Of a DNA stretch of 38,351 nucleotides, positions 1-10,060 are shown in pieces. Source of the DNA: an uncultured Saprospiraceae bacterium (lineage in GTDB: Bacteria > Bacteroidota > Bacteroidia > Chitinophagales > Saprospiraceae); contig CALGJW010000265.1 in NCBI GenBank assembly GCA_937930025.1, forward strand, positions 1 to 38,351, given 5' to 3'. Under the pieces are notes generated by a model. It had not been told where the DNA came from. It saw only the letters and a list, made by a program, of their open reading frames with translations, and made no database searches. Within the stretch, counting starts at the first letter, position 1, and the number at the start of each line of letters is the position of its first letter. Both the position numbers and the translations under genes were made by a program.

Positions 1-1201
1 TCTCACCAACAGAAAGTGCTGGGAAATTATAATGCAAGATGAAGTCATCAAATCCTTGATAAAGAGCTGTATCGACCATTTGGTTATCTTTCTTAGAACC
101 AAGAGTTAACGAAGCCAAAGCTTGAGTTTCTCCTCTAGTAAAGATAGCAGAACCGTGAGCTGCTGGAAGGTAATCGACTTCTGTCCAGATCGGTCTTACC
201 GTATTTAGCGCACGACCATCTAATCTTATTTCTTCCCCCATTACCATTTCACGGATAACGGTCTTTTTGTGCTTTTCAAAGTATTTGCTGATGAATGATG
301 CATGCTCTTCTTGCCACTCCTCATCCTTTGTTTCTTCAACATGTGCCTTCAATTCCTCCTTAATGGCTTTGAATTGAGATTTTCTAGTAAACTTATCAAG
401 TTGTCCTTTGGCTACTTTATAAATCTTGTCAGTAGTAAAAGCTTTTACCAATTCATATGCTTCCTCACTTGTAGGAAGTTCCGGAATAACTCTTTTGATT
501 AAGCACTTATCGCCTACTTTCTGAGCCAATTCAATTTGAGCAGCACACATAACTTTAATAGCTTCATGTCCTACTTTGATGGCTTCTACAAGATCAGCTT
601 CAGAACATTCTTTAGCTTCCCCTTCTACCATTGCTACATCCTTATCGGTAGCCCCAACGATAATCTCCATATCAGCTTCCGCAAGATCTGAGCGAGATGG
701 ATTGACAACGAATTGTCCATTAACTCTTGCTACTCTCACTTCTGAAAGTGGTCCAGCAAAAGGAATATCAGAAACCATTAATGCAGATGAAGCAGCAAGT
801 GCAGCATAGGCATCGGGTAAAGTTTCTTTATCTCCACTGATCAGGTTAATGATGATTTGAGTTTCATACATATATCCTTCAGGGAAAAGAGGTCTTACTA
901 CTCTATCTACTAGTCTTGAAGTTAAGATTTCGTAGTCATTTAGTCTAGTCTCTCTTCGGAAGAAGTTACCAGGAATTCTACCAGCAGCGGCGAATTTTTC
1001 TTGATAGTCAACAGAAAGTGGAAAGAAAGATTGTCCTTCTCTGAGTTCTTTAGAAGAAACTACAGAACAAAACAACATCGTATCTCCAATACGAACGACG
1101 ACAGATCCGTCGGCTTGAGCGGCTAATTTGCCGGTTTCGATAACAACTTCAGTTCCATCTGGTAGATTGAATGAAGCAGTTGTAGGAATTTTTACTCCCA
1201 T
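1..1201 (-). CDS. pnp: Polyribonucleotide nucleotidyltransferase (PNPase), N-terminal part; gene runs off left edge
   Basis: Reverse complement from ATG at 1201 reads MGVKIPTTASFNLPDGTEVVIETGKLAAQADGSVVVRIGDTMLFCSVVSSKELREGQSFFPLSVDYQEKFAAAGRIPGNFFRRE, typical PNPase RNase PH domain 1. Absent from the ORF track because it has no stop in the window. Adjacent to rpsO, as is common. Confidence 0.95.
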   Translation of the reverse strand, partial: MGVKIPTTASFNLPDGTEVVIETGKLAAQADGSVVVRIGDTMLFCSVVSSKELREGQSFFPLSVDYQEKFAAAGRIPGNFFRRETRLNDYEILTSRLVDRVVRPLFPEGYMYETQIIINLISGDKETLPDAYAALAASSALMVSDIPFAGPLSEVRVARVNGQFVVNPSRSDLAEADMEIIVGATDKDVAMVEGEAKECSEADLVEAIKVGHEAIKVMCAAQIELAQKVGDKCLIKRVIPELPTSEEAYELVKAFTTDKIYKVAKGQLDKFTRKSQFKAIKEELKAHVEETKDEEWQEEHASFISKYFEKHKKTVIREMVMGEEIRLDGRALNTVRPIWTEVDYLPAAHGSAIFTRGETQALASLTLGSKKDNQMVDTALYQGFDDFILHYNFPALSVGE

Positions 1202-1431
1202 ATTAATTTTTTTGAACGGTTAACAAAGTTTTAGGACAGGCATTTAACCTCTCCATGTGCCCCAAAATTGGGCTCACGCATTGAGAGAAAAAGGTGAGTA
1301 AAGAAAAACTTTGAAATAGGACCGCCCAAATGTGTTTTCCGAGGCGATTCAGGTTGTGTGTCTTGTACAAATTATCTTTTATCTCTTTGGTCGCTTTTAT
1401 AAATATCGCTGAATTCAATAGCGCAAAAATG

Positions 1432-1462
1432 AAAAAAGTGTTTCACATAATTGTAAAACACT
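1432..1462 (-). terminator. Rho-independent terminator downstream of rpsO
   Basis: Minus strand AGTGTTTTACA-ATTA-TGTGAAACACT (11-bp stem with one G-T) followed by TTTTTT. Confidence 0.8.
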
Positions 1463-1480
1463 CTCTTCTTTTTTCTATTT

Positions 1481-1756
1481 CTATTTTCTAAGTCCGAGTT
1501 TTTCTATCAGTGCTCGATACTTATTGATGTCTTTTCTGGAAAGATATTCAAGTAATCTTCTTCGTTTACCTACTAAAGTAAGCAATCTTCTTCTACAGGA
1601 ATGATCCTTCTTATTGTTTTGAAGATGGTTGCTTAATTCGGTGATTCTAAAAGTGAACAAAGCGATTTGGCCTTCGGTGGACCCTGTGTTTGCGGCTTTT
1701 CCGCCAAATTCCTGGAATATTTCCTGGACTTTTTCATTTGTCTTGTAAGTAGGCAT
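1481..1756 (-). CDS. rpsO: 30S ribosomal protein S15
   Basis: 91 aa, contains [53 protein letters not shown], the S15 signature. Confidence 0.97.
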   Translation of the reverse strand: MPTYKTNEKVQEIFQEFGGKAANTGSTEGQIALFTFRITELSNHLQNNKKDHSCRRRLLTLVGKRRRLLEYLSRKDINKYRALIEKLGLRK

Positions 1757-1868
1757 AGTTAAATTTTTACCAATAGTGATTACTAAAATCAGTTATAGCG
1801 GCCGCAAAGGTATGACTAATTACGGGTTAATACAAGCTAAAAGTAGGTAAAATGAAGGATTGGGAAGA

Positions 1869-3191
1869 TTAAGATTCTTCTGATCGGGCCATTACTTGCT
1901 TATTGGTTGGCATAAAATCTTGCTCTAAAACCGGCAAGTTTACCCTAAAAGTGGTTCCTCGACCTGGGACAGAGATAAATGTAATGGTTCCGCCAAGTAT
2001 TTCAACGTTTTTCTTGGTGGTGGCCAAGCCAATCCCGGAGCCAGAAAACTCAGATTGGTTATGAAGCCGTTTAAACATTTCAAAGATCTTACCGGCGTGT
2101 TTGGCATCAATTCCAATCCCATTATCGATAAACTCAAAATGATGCTGCTTATTTCTCATATGATATCTGATATCCATCTTAGGATTCTTCGACCGATTAT
2201 ATTTTAATCCGTTTTCTATTAGATTTTGAAAAACCTGATGGATTCTTGTTTTATCGGTGTTTATTTCTGGCATTTTATCAACGTTGATAACTGCGTCCGG
2301 AAAGATATTGGCATTGACAATTTGAGATCGGATCTGAGAGACTGCCCTATTTAAATCTACATTTTCTTTGTTCACTTCGGAGCCGTTGGTTCGAGAGTAT
2401 TCCAAAATATCCTCAATAAGCCGAGTCATGGACTTGGCATTTGAATCAATAATCTCTATAAACTCTTTGGACTTTTCATCAAATTGAGATTCATTCCTTT
2501 TAAGCAAGGTTAAAAATCCAGTAATATTTCGAAGCGGACTTTTCAAATCATGAGAAGCGACAGAAGCAAATTTTTCCAGTTCCGAATTAGAATATTCCAA
2601 GCGTTTATTAACCGCGGCTAATTTTGCCGTGATTTTTTTATTGGCTGTTTTAAAACCATTAACTGTAAACATAAAGGCAATACATACTCCAAAAATATTA
2701 ATGAAATTGATCCAAGTTACATTTGTAGAACTCAACTGGTTCAAAGGTAAATAGCCCGTTGCTTCCATTATAGGCATAGATAAAACTGCTGCGAGCGTTA
2801 AAAAAGACCAAAACATTCCTTCATATTTTTTCAAATAAAACATCCCTATTGGCGCAATAGTGATTAACCAAAATGCAAACGATGAACTTAGCCCACCGCT
2901 ATAAACAGATAGCGTGAAAAATGCTACAATAGTTGAAAAACAAAAGAAATAAACAGGTAGCGTAATTGAATCACAGGCATACATGAGTGCTGCATGGATC
3001 ATAGTTCCTATGAGGGTGAAATAACAGACATACATCCCAGCCTCAAAACCAAGGCTACGAAAGCCGAAAATCATAATCATTGATACTACAAAGACGGTAG
3101 CATCTATTTGAAGAATCATTTTGGCCGATACTAATGCTCGACGATTACGTTCTTGTCCCTTGGGAACAAAATCACTCAATTTCATAAACAT
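1869..3191 (-). CDS. Membrane sensor histidine kinase (about 6 TM N-terminus, HisKA, HATPase_c)
   Basis: H-box FASVASHDLKSPLRNITGFL, N-box FQNLIENGLKYNRS, G boxes DNGIGID and GSGIGLATTKK; hydrophobic N-terminal half. Confidence 0.92.
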   Translation of the reverse strand: MFMKLSDFVPKGQERNRRALVSAKMILQIDATVFVVSMIMIFGFRSLGFEAGMYVCYFTLIGTMIHAALMYACDSITLPVYFFCFSTIVAFFTLSVYSGGLSSSFAFWLITIAPIGMFYLKKYEGMFWSFLTLAAVLSMPIMEATGYLPLNQLSSTNVTWINFINIFGVCIAFMFTVNGFKTANKKITAKLAAVNKRLEYSNSELEKFASVASHDLKSPLRNITGFLTLLKRNESQFDEKSKEFIEIIDSNAKSMTRLIEDILEYSRTNGSEVNKENVDLNRAVSQIRSQIVNANIFPDAVINVDKMPEINTDKTRIHQVFQNLIENGLKYNRSKNPKMDIRYHMRNKQHHFEFIDNGIGIDAKHAGKIFEMFKRLHNQSEFSGSGIGLATTKKNVEILGGTITFISVPGRGTTFRVNLPVLEQDFMPTNKQVMARSEES

Positions 3192-3405
3192 AAGTGGGTT
3201 ATAAGGTTATAGACTAAGAGCCAATAATTGTTCCAACAAACCCAAATTTTAAAGGATGTAAATATATTGTATGAATTCTTTTTTCAAGGAGATTAACCAT
3301 TCCCTTGAGTATGGGATTGAAAATCTTTGCGATAAGAACAGAATATTGAGTAAAAAGGGGATGATTCAGCCAAAATGATATCTATTCTACTTATTCAGGG
3401 TGCTT

Positions 3406-4191
3406 TTACCCTTCTTTTGACAACTTAACTTTCGCTTGATCCCAAAGTACATCCATTTCCTCCAAGGTCATTTCCTCTAGCGACTTTGTGGCGTTTTCTT
3501 CGATATATTCAAAGCGTTTTTTGAATTTTATGTTCACCTTTTCCAAGGCTGTTTCTGGGTCGATTCCAGTAAATCTGGCATAATTGATCAATGAGAATAA
3601 TATGTCACCAAATTCATCTTCGCGTTCTGCTTGATCCATCGTTGATTCAGCCACTTTGAATTCTTTTATTTCTTCTTCTACCTTTTCCCATACCTGATGT
3701 TGGTTTTCCCATTCAAATCCAACCTGCTTGGTTTTTTCTTGCATACGATAGGCTTTGACCATGGCAGGAAGGGAAGTTGGAACCCCTCCTAAAACCGATT
3801 TCTTTCCTTCCTTGAGCTTTAGTTGTTCCCAATTTTTCTTCACTTCTTCTTCATCTGCAACTTCGAGGTCTCCGTAGATATGTGGATGTCTGGCAATCAG
3901 CTTTTCACAAACTGCATTCAAAGCATCGCCAATATCCCAGGCATCTTGTTCCTCGGCGATCTTCGCATAGAATATCATGTGCAATAGGATATCTCCTGTC
4001 TCTTCCTTAATTTCAGAAATGTCCTCTTTTATTATGGCATCTGCCAATTCATAGGTCTCTTCGATGGTCAGGTTTCTCAGCGATTGAAAAGTCTGCTTTT
4101 TGTCCCATGGGCAACCAGCCCGAAGCTCATCCATTATTTGCAATAGCCTGCTGAAAGCGGCCAATTTTGCCTGTTCGTTTGTCGTTGCCAT
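3406..4191 (-). CDS. mazG: Nucleoside triphosphate pyrophosphohydrolase MazG
   Basis: 261 aa with duplicated MazG domains: LRAGCPWDKKQTFQSLRNLTIEETYELADAI and EEIKEFKVAE...EFGDILFSLINYAR. Confidence 0.95.
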   Translation of the reverse strand: MATTNEQAKLAAFSRLLQIMDELRAGCPWDKKQTFQSLRNLTIEETYELADAIIKEDISEIKEETGDILLHMIFYAKIAEEQDAWDIGDALNAVCEKLIARHPHIYGDLEVADEEEVKKNWEQLKLKEGKKSVLGGVPTSLPAMVKAYRMQEKTKQVGFEWENQHQVWEKVEEEIKEFKVAESTMDQAEREDEFGDILFSLINYARFTGIDPETALEKVNIKFKKRFEYIEENATKSLEEMTLEEMDVLWDQAKVKLSKEG

Positions 4192-4313
4192 TAGTCTAGA
4201 GTTAGTCCTTCAAAGGTAATTAATGTTATTCCATAACAACTACTAAAATTTCTGCTAGTCACAACTATCATTAAGCTAAAACTGTTTGTATCTTTACATC
4301 ATAATTAGTATTT

Positions 4314-4529
4314 ATGGAATTCATAGCTATTTTCGGAATTATCTTTTTTGTTTTTGGACTATCCTTTATTATGATCAATCTACGTCAAGTGGTTACGGGT
4401 CAGGAATTTAGAGGAACCTGCGCTTCTAATAATCCTATGTTGAAGGACAATTTTGGAGATTGTTCTGTTTGTGGAAAGACACCAGAAGAAGATTGTAAAA
4501 TGCCTGAGATCGGAGAGGCTAAAGCTTAG
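4314..4529 (+). CDS. NqrM-like (DUF539) small membrane protein with four-Cys C-terminus
   Basis: 71 aa: one N-terminal TM helix then FRGTCASNN...DCSVCGKTPEEDC, resembling the Na+-NQR maturation factor NqrM (TM + GSCGG...CPxCGG...C). Confidence 0.65.
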   Translation: MEFIAIFGIIFFVFGLSFIMINLRQVVTGQEFRGTCASNNPMLKDNFGDCSVCGKTPEEDCKMPEIGEAKA

Positions 4530-5124
4530 AATCTCTTGGGAACATATGTCCCATTACCTCTTTCTTGGTTTTATAATAGTTTAGGTTTTCCTTTTTAGGT
4601 TTTATAACCAACGGGACTCTTTCCGTCAATACAATATCACTTTTTTCAATAGCTGAAATCTTCTCCGGGTTATTCGTCAAGAGACGAATCGATTTTATTT
4701 CCAAGGCTTTTAAGATCTCGATCGCTACTTCATACTCTCTTTCATCTATCTCCAATCCTAGATGCACATTGGCATCAGCAGTATTCATCCCTTCATCCTG
4801 CAGTTGATAAGCCTTAAGCTTATTGATCAGCCCAATGCCTCTACCCTCTTGCCTTAGATAAATCACTATTCCCTGATTCTGAGCGATTAAATCCAATGAA
4901 CGTTCTAACTGTTCGCCACAATCACATCGCTTTGACCCAAATAAATCTCCAGTCAAACATTCGGAATGAATACGCACTAGTACTGGATCTGTACTTGGAT
5001 TTAAGTCTTTAGAAATAATAGCCAAATGAGGCATGCTCTGATCTTGTTCTTCAGCATAAGCCTGTAAAAGAAATTCCCCCCATGGAGTCGGAATAGTTGC
5101 CTCACTCTGTTTTTTCATACTCAT
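4519..5124 (-). CDS. ribA: GTP cyclohydrolase II
   Basis: VRIHSECLTGDLFGSKRCDCGEQL zinc site, YLRQEGRGIGLINKLKAYQLQDEGMNT, and LLTNNPEKI. Confidence 0.95.
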   Translation of the reverse strand: MSMKKQSEATIPTPWGEFLLQAYAEEQDQSMPHLAIISKDLNPSTDPVLVRIHSECLTGDLFGSKRCDCGEQLERSLDLIAQNQGIVIYLRQEGRGIGLINKLKAYQLQDEGMNTADANVHLGLEIDEREYEVAIEILKALEIKSIRLLTNNPEKISAIEKSDIVLTERVPLVIKPKKENLNYYKTKKEVMGHMFPRDSKL

Positions 5125-5257
5125 AAACTGTTCTTAAAGACAAAGTTCGTTAAAAGAACAACGAATGGAAGTAAAAGTTTCTACTTTTTTAACCCAATGA
5201 TGGGATCCACTAAGAAATAATCGTTGGAAGTAGAATGAATTAAAAAGAGATCGAGGG

Positions 5258-6601
5258 TTACTTTGGATTAGAATTCATACCCAATTTTTCCAATCCCACC
5301 TGTACTTCAGGAGCAGACATAAATAAATCCCAAATAAATTGAGAACGATAATTCTCGATCATAACTGGAATGGGAAGTTGATCAATCGCCAGATATCTGG
5401 GCAATGTCCAATCGGCTTCAAAACTAAAGGCATCATAGGGGCCATATTCACCAATGTACTCTGGATGCTTTTCGTACAGGAATCTTAGAAATTTAGAACT
5501 GGCCGCTGGGGTATATGGAAAAGAAGATAACGCAGCTGTAGGTGAAATGACACCAAGATCTTCTTCTGGATTATGTCCAGCATAGCCTTTGATAGAATAA
5601 CTGGAAGTGAGTCCCCAACATTCTTCCGAATATCCTTTAAATTGATTTGGGTTTTTGATGGCATGTTGATGGTGAATTTTTGCATGGTTCTCGCAAAGTT
5701 TCCAATAGTCCGCATATTTATCTTTTAAACCATTGGGGTTTAATCCTAGAAAAGAATAATGCGACCAAAACAGTGGGCCAACGGCCATGTTGTTCGTATC
5801 GTAATGATCTAAGATGGTTGGGATGTCATACATTTTTCGATCAGTGACAATTTCCCCATTTTTCATAAAGCCTTCATGAAAAACTTTAGCATCAATAGGA
5901 TACGAGGGAGAAGCGGCCGCAAGGAAATACATAATCAAACATTCATTGTATCCTCGAACAGCGAAGTTCATTTTCCATTCATGAACCGGAGACCAGTGCC
6001 AGTACAAAACACTCTCTCCTTTGGTATACCAATTCCAATCAATCCCTTTCCAAAGAAGGTCCATCTTTTGGGCTAATAATTTTTCCTCGGCATTACCTTT
6101 TTGAAAAAATTGGCGAGCGGCAATTAACCCTTGCGCTAAAAAGGCGGTTTCCACTAGATCACCACCGTCGTCATATTTACTAAATGGTTTTGTGCTACCA
6201 TCGGGCGTCATCCAATGTGGCCAAGCGCCATGATGACGATCTGCTTTTTCCAACCAAAGAACGAGTTTATTGAGTCGTTGATAAGCTGCTTCTCGGGTAA
6301 TAAATTTTCTGTTCACTGCAGCCAAGGTTGCCATGATTCCAAATCCGGTTCCTCCGCTGGTGACTATGTCCTTAGCATGGTGTGGATAGATGTCATCTAA
6401 ATGAAATCGCTCTCGGGCTGCACCTGAAATTGGTTCTCCTCCTTTCCAAAAATAATTGAAGGTTTGCTCTTGAAGCGTGTCCAATAAAACACTTTCAGGA
6501 TATTTAAGTACTACAGACTGTGCTTGGAATTTATCTGCTTGATTATTTGTAGAACAGGATAAAAAAATAACAGAAGAGAAAATCAATATTATTTTTACCA
6601 T
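5258..6601 (-). CDS. Glucoamylase-family (Pfam Glycoamylase, GH144-like) lipoprotein; putative endo-beta-1,2-glucanase
   Basis: Lipobox LSCS; conserved TSGGTGFGIMATLAAV, DGGDLVETAFLAQGL, LYWHWSP, VRGYNECLIMYFLAAASP, SYSIKGYAGHNPEEDLGVISPTAALSS. Confidence 0.82.
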   Translation of the reverse strand: MVKIILIFSSVIFLSCSTNNQADKFQAQSVVLKYPESVLLDTLQEQTFNYFWKGGEPISGAARERFHLDDIYPHHAKDIVTSGGTGFGIMATLAAVNRKFITREAAYQRLNKLVLWLEKADRHHGAWPHWMTPDGSTKPFSKYDDGGDLVETAFLAQGLIAARQFFQKGNAEEKLLAQKMDLLWKGIDWNWYTKGESVLYWHWSPVHEWKMNFAVRGYNECLIMYFLAAASPSYPIDAKVFHEGFMKNGEIVTDRKMYDIPTILDHYDTNNMAVGPLFWSHYSFLGLNPNGLKDKYADYWKLCENHAKIHHQHAIKNPNQFKGYSEECWGLTSSYSIKGYAGHNPEEDLGVISPTAALSSFPYTPAASSKFLRFLYEKHPEYIGEYGPYDAFSFEADWTLPRYLAIDQLPIPVMIENYRSQFIWDLFMSAPEVQVGLEKLGMNSNPK

Positions 6602-6610
6602 GAAAATAGA

Positions 6611-8593
6611 TTAATAGTTAATTCCTAATTTATCTAAACCGGATTGTACTTCAGGTGCTGACATGTATAAATCCCAAAGTAAGGCTGTTCTATGATTTTC
6701 TATCATAATAATAATGGGACCTTGATCGATCGCAAGAAAACTATTGGCCACCCATCCTTCGGTTGGATTAAAGGCATCATAAAATCCATATTCTCCCCAT
6801 AGACGGTCTCCTAATTGATAATAAAAATGTTTAAGGGCTTCCATTGACAAATCTGGGGTATAAGGCATAGATGAAAGGGCAGCGGTGGGAGTAATCACTC
6901 CAAGGTCGTTTGTTGGGCTATGTGCTGAATAACCATTGTCATTATCACTCGCGGTCAATCCCCAGCATTGTGCTGAATAACCCACATGATTGGAAGGATT
7001 CTCAATGCAATGCGCTTGATTAATTTTGGAGTGATTAATATTCTGCGTCCAGTAATTGGCGTATTGATCTTCGAGATTTCTAGGATCCATTCCTAAGTAA
7101 GAATAATGTGAAAAAAACAAAGGGCCGCCTTTGGAATATCCTACCGGTAAATTTATATCATAGTAGTCATTGCCATTTATGATATCACCAGAACGGGCAT
7201 ATCCTTGTTTATACACTTCAGGACTGATAGAAAAAGTGGGAGAAGCCGCTGCAAGGGTATAGACAATTTGCGTTTCATTATGACCACGAATCGGCAAATT
7301 CATTTCCCAATTAAATTCTGGAGACCAATGCCAATACAATACGTTCTGTCCTCCTCTGGTAAACCAACTCCACTCCACTGCTTCCCAAAGCATATTAATT
7401 TGATCGATCAATTCCTGTTCTTCTGGAATGTTAGCATTTAAATATTGTCGAACTGTCAACATGCCTTGTACTAGAAAAGCGGTTTCCACCAGATCGGCGC
7501 CATTGTCTTTTGCACTAAAAGGAATTACGTCACCGGTATTTCCATTGATCCAATGAGACCAAACTCCATGAAAGCGATCTGCGCCTTCTAAGAAATCAAA
7601 TATTTTCCTCCATCTATCTAATGCATCTTGGCGACTAATAAATCCACGTTCCACTCCTACGATCATAGTCATCAATCCGAACCCAGAACCGCCAGAGGTT
7701 ACCAAATCTTGGCTTGTGTTTCGCTCTCTAGCCATACCACTTGCCGGGTGGGCGAAATCCCAGAAATATTTAAATGTTTGTTCTTGCACTTTAGTCAAGA
7801 GCTCTTCATCGCTAATGAGCGGAAATTTGGGTTCGGTACTCACCTCTGTATACAATACATAAGACAGCGTGGAAAAAGGCCGATTAATTGCTGTACCTAA
7901 ACTGGAAGGAATAAGTAAATTTATTTTAGAAAAATCTTTGAGTGGTATATTAGGTGTTAGCGTGTAGGTGAGGGCGCCAATTTTTTCTATATCAAAATCA
8001 TAACTTACTTCTCCTACTAAAACTAAATTGTCTTTTTGATCTTCAATCGGAACTTCATGAGAATATTCAATGGTAAAAATTGGAGTTAGTGGTATCTCGG
8101 TATTTTTAGCATTGCTGTCTAAGGTGCGTCCTTGTATAGACAGTTGAGTAAGCTGCAGTTCGTCTTGGGTGGTTTGAAAAGGGATAGACAAGCCTGGGAA
8201 AGTAGCTCCATTTGTCGCTATTAATGCTGGATCAATATTTAAAGTATAGGGTTTATTTTCTTCTAAATCGTTGGCTAAATTTAGTAGGACTATCGTTCCA
8301 TTATCCAATAAAGAAACAGAGAAGTCTTCTTTTTGATTATCGGTATTAATTAATTCAAAAAAAGACTCGGCCGGAGTTTGAATAGACTGATTAAACTTTA
8401 GGGTAATTTCATTTTCGATCGGAACGGTTGGGAGGCCTGGGTCATTAGTCAAAAGAGAAGTATTGCCAATCGTGGCAAGGATAAGCTGAATGCGATCTGT
8501 ATTGTCCACTGGAGGTTGTCCATCATCGGGATTACAAGCTAAGGCCGAAATCATGATAATCGAAAAAAGTAAAAACGTGCTTCTAAATGGCAT
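6611..8593 (-). CDS. GH144-like glucoamylase-fold protein with N-terminal Ig-like (Big_5) domains; putative endo-beta-1,2-glucanase lipoprotein
   Basis: C-terminal domain paralogous to 5258-6601 (TSGGSGFGLMTMIVGVERG, NGADLVETAFLVQGM, LYWHWSPEFNWEMNLPIRGHNETQIVY, NDLGVITPTAALSSMPYTP). Signal peptide MPFRSTFLLFSIIMISALAC supports ATG at 8593 rather than 8641. Confidence 0.82.
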   Translation of the reverse strand: MPFRSTFLLFSIIMISALACNPDDGQPPVDNTDRIQLILATIGNTSLLTNDPGLPTVPIENEITLKFNQSIQTPAESFFELINTDNQKEDFSVSLLDNGTIVLLNLANDLEENKPYTLNIDPALIATNGATFPGLSIPFQTTQDELQLTQLSIQGRTLDSNAKNTEIPLTPIFTIEYSHEVPIEDQKDNLVLVGEVSYDFDIEKIGALTYTLTPNIPLKDFSKINLLIPSSLGTAINRPFSTLSYVLYTEVSTEPKFPLISDEELLTKVQEQTFKYFWDFAHPASGMARERNTSQDLVTSGGSGFGLMTMIVGVERGFISRQDALDRWRKIFDFLEGADRFHGVWSHWINGNTGDVIPFSAKDNGADLVETAFLVQGMLTVRQYLNANIPEEQELIDQINMLWEAVEWSWFTRGGQNVLYWHWSPEFNWEMNLPIRGHNETQIVYTLAAASPTFSISPEVYKQGYARSGDIINGNDYYDINLPVGYSKGGPLFFSHYSYLGMDPRNLEDQYANYWTQNINHSKINQAHCIENPSNHVGYSAQCWGLTASDNDNGYSAHSPTNDLGVITPTAALSSMPYTPDLSMEALKHFYYQLGDRLWGEYGFYDAFNPTEGWVANSFLAIDQGPIIIMIENHRTALLWDLYMSAPEVQSGLDKLGINY

Positions 8594-8710
8594 AGTAATA
8601 TTTAAACAAAAAGGGGGCGGCATATTATTGAGTATGAACACGAATGTAGCACTTTCAAATATTGCTAGCCCCCTGGGAAATTATAGCTATTTTTCTATTA
8701 AATTTAATTC

Positions 8711-10018
8711 TTATGGCCTTTCAGAATCGTAAAGCGAAGAGGCGTCCTCGGCAGAAAACGCAGCGCTAAAAATTCTCACATCATCTAAATCTCCTTTAAA
8801 GTGATTAGCGGTCGGTTTGTTATAATCTCCCCAAGGGGTATCCGCCCACATTGGACTATCTATGGATTTAATAAATCCAAAAGCGAGTATTGGCTCCACG
8901 TCCAAAACATCCCCACGATAAGAAACTCCAGTAACAGTTCGCTTTGGAGCTCCATCAGGCCAAAGATCAAAATCCTGGCTCTTCATTAATTGTCCATTGA
9001 TATACATTCTTCCTTGTTTTTCTGCTGCATTATACGTACAGATCACATGGGCCCATTTATCTTTCAGAATAGATTCTACTCCACCCGAACCAGTTAGGTC
9101 TGCCACAAAGTCCCAGCCTTGCCATCCACCATTCATGCCATCTTCTCCACTTCCATTGAACCAAAGGTCTTCACTTTCTTTAGTTCCATCTTCCAAAACA
9201 TAAGAGGATGCTAATTTGCACGAACCGAAATCCGCTGGAATTTCAAACTGAAATCCAAAGAATGCGCCCAAGCCCATCACAAAGTGGTTAGCTGGATTAC
9301 CATCCGCATTTAAATGACCATCGGTATTCGTTTTTATCCAAAACGAAAGCGTGAAATCATCAGAAGCCATCAAGGCATCTGCACCAGCTATTTCAATAAT
9401 ACTTGTGTTGCCATCGAAAGACGCCGTACTGTTTCCTAATGCAAAACGGTCTTCGCCATATGTTATGTCTACAACATTGTCGGCAGTAAAACTTCCAACC
9501 GCATCATTTGCATCTCCATCAAAATTCCAATAGGCAATTTGGCTATCCGCATTTGGAACAACTACTGGAGCCCTTCCTTCCGTAGTAAAAGAGCGTGTGG
9601 TTTCAGCAAGGACTCCACCGTCTGTTGCCTTTACTCCACTTAAGGTAATCGAATGCAGTGTTCCGCGTACCAAATCACTATTTGGATCGATCGTAATGGA
9701 AGATCCGGAAGCATTTACAGCAATACCAACATCATTGGTGCCGTCAGAAAGCTTCACTGTACTTGTAGATACCGTCGATGCATCTACAGCCTTGTTAAAA
9801 TCAATGGTGATTGAAGCATTTAGTGCTACATCAATCGCAGAAGAAGCTCCGTTTAAATCTGAAGTCACATCGGAACCATCTTGAAAACTAGTTCCTTTGG
9901 CCTCTACGGAATTTACTGAAAGTGCATCTCCTGTCATTGGTTCATCATCATTATTACAGGACATAATCCCAAAGGATGAAATAGCAAACAGGTAAAATAG
10001 AAATTTCCAATTTCTCAT
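8711..10018 (-). CDS. Ig-like (Big_5) + LamG/concanavalin-type lipoprotein; putative surface glycan-binding protein
   Basis: Lipobox SSFGIMSC; Big_5-like AIDVALNASITIDFNKAVDASTVS; LamG-like IAYWNFDGDANDAVGSF...FTLSFWIKTN...WAHVICTYNAAEKQGRMYINGQL...GDLDDVRIFSAAFSAEDASSLY. Confidence 0.8.
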   Translation of the reverse strand: MRNWKFLFYLFAISSFGIMSCNNDDEPMTGDALSVNSVEAKGTSFQDGSDVTSDLNGASSAIDVALNASITIDFNKAVDASTVSTSTVKLSDGTNDVGIAVNASGSSITIDPNSDLVRGTLHSITLSGVKATDGGVLAETTRSFTTEGRAPVVVPNADSQIAYWNFDGDANDAVGSFTADNVVDITYGEDRFALGNSTASFDGNTSIIEIAGADALMASDDFTLSFWIKTNTDGHLNADGNPANHFVMGLGAFFGFQFEIPADFGSCKLASSYVLEDGTKESEDLWFNGSGEDGMNGGWQGWDFVADLTGSGGVESILKDKWAHVICTYNAAEKQGRMYINGQLMKSQDFDLWPDGAPKRTVTGVSYRGDVLDVEPILAFGFIKSIDSPMWADTPWGDYNKPTANHFKGDLDDVRIFSAAFSAEDASSLYDSERP

Positions 10019-10060
10019 GATCTAAGTTTTTTTGGTTAGGTAAATAAGTATCGTTTTTTA

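Noticed and set aside
576-809. 77-aa plus-strand ORF
   Set aside because: Antisense to pnp; the coding frame is clearly on the minus strand.
1203-1418. 71-aa minus-strand ORF between rpsO and pnp
   Set aside because: No recognisable family, lies in a probable pnp leader; no supporting RBS or codon evidence.
7205-7900. Plus-strand ORFs of 78 and 90 aa
   Set aside because: Antisense to the second GH144-like gene; no domain similarity.
9597-9884. 95-aa plus-strand ORF (S/T/A/V-rich)
   Set aside because: Antisense shadow of the Ig-like domain of the LamG lipoprotein.
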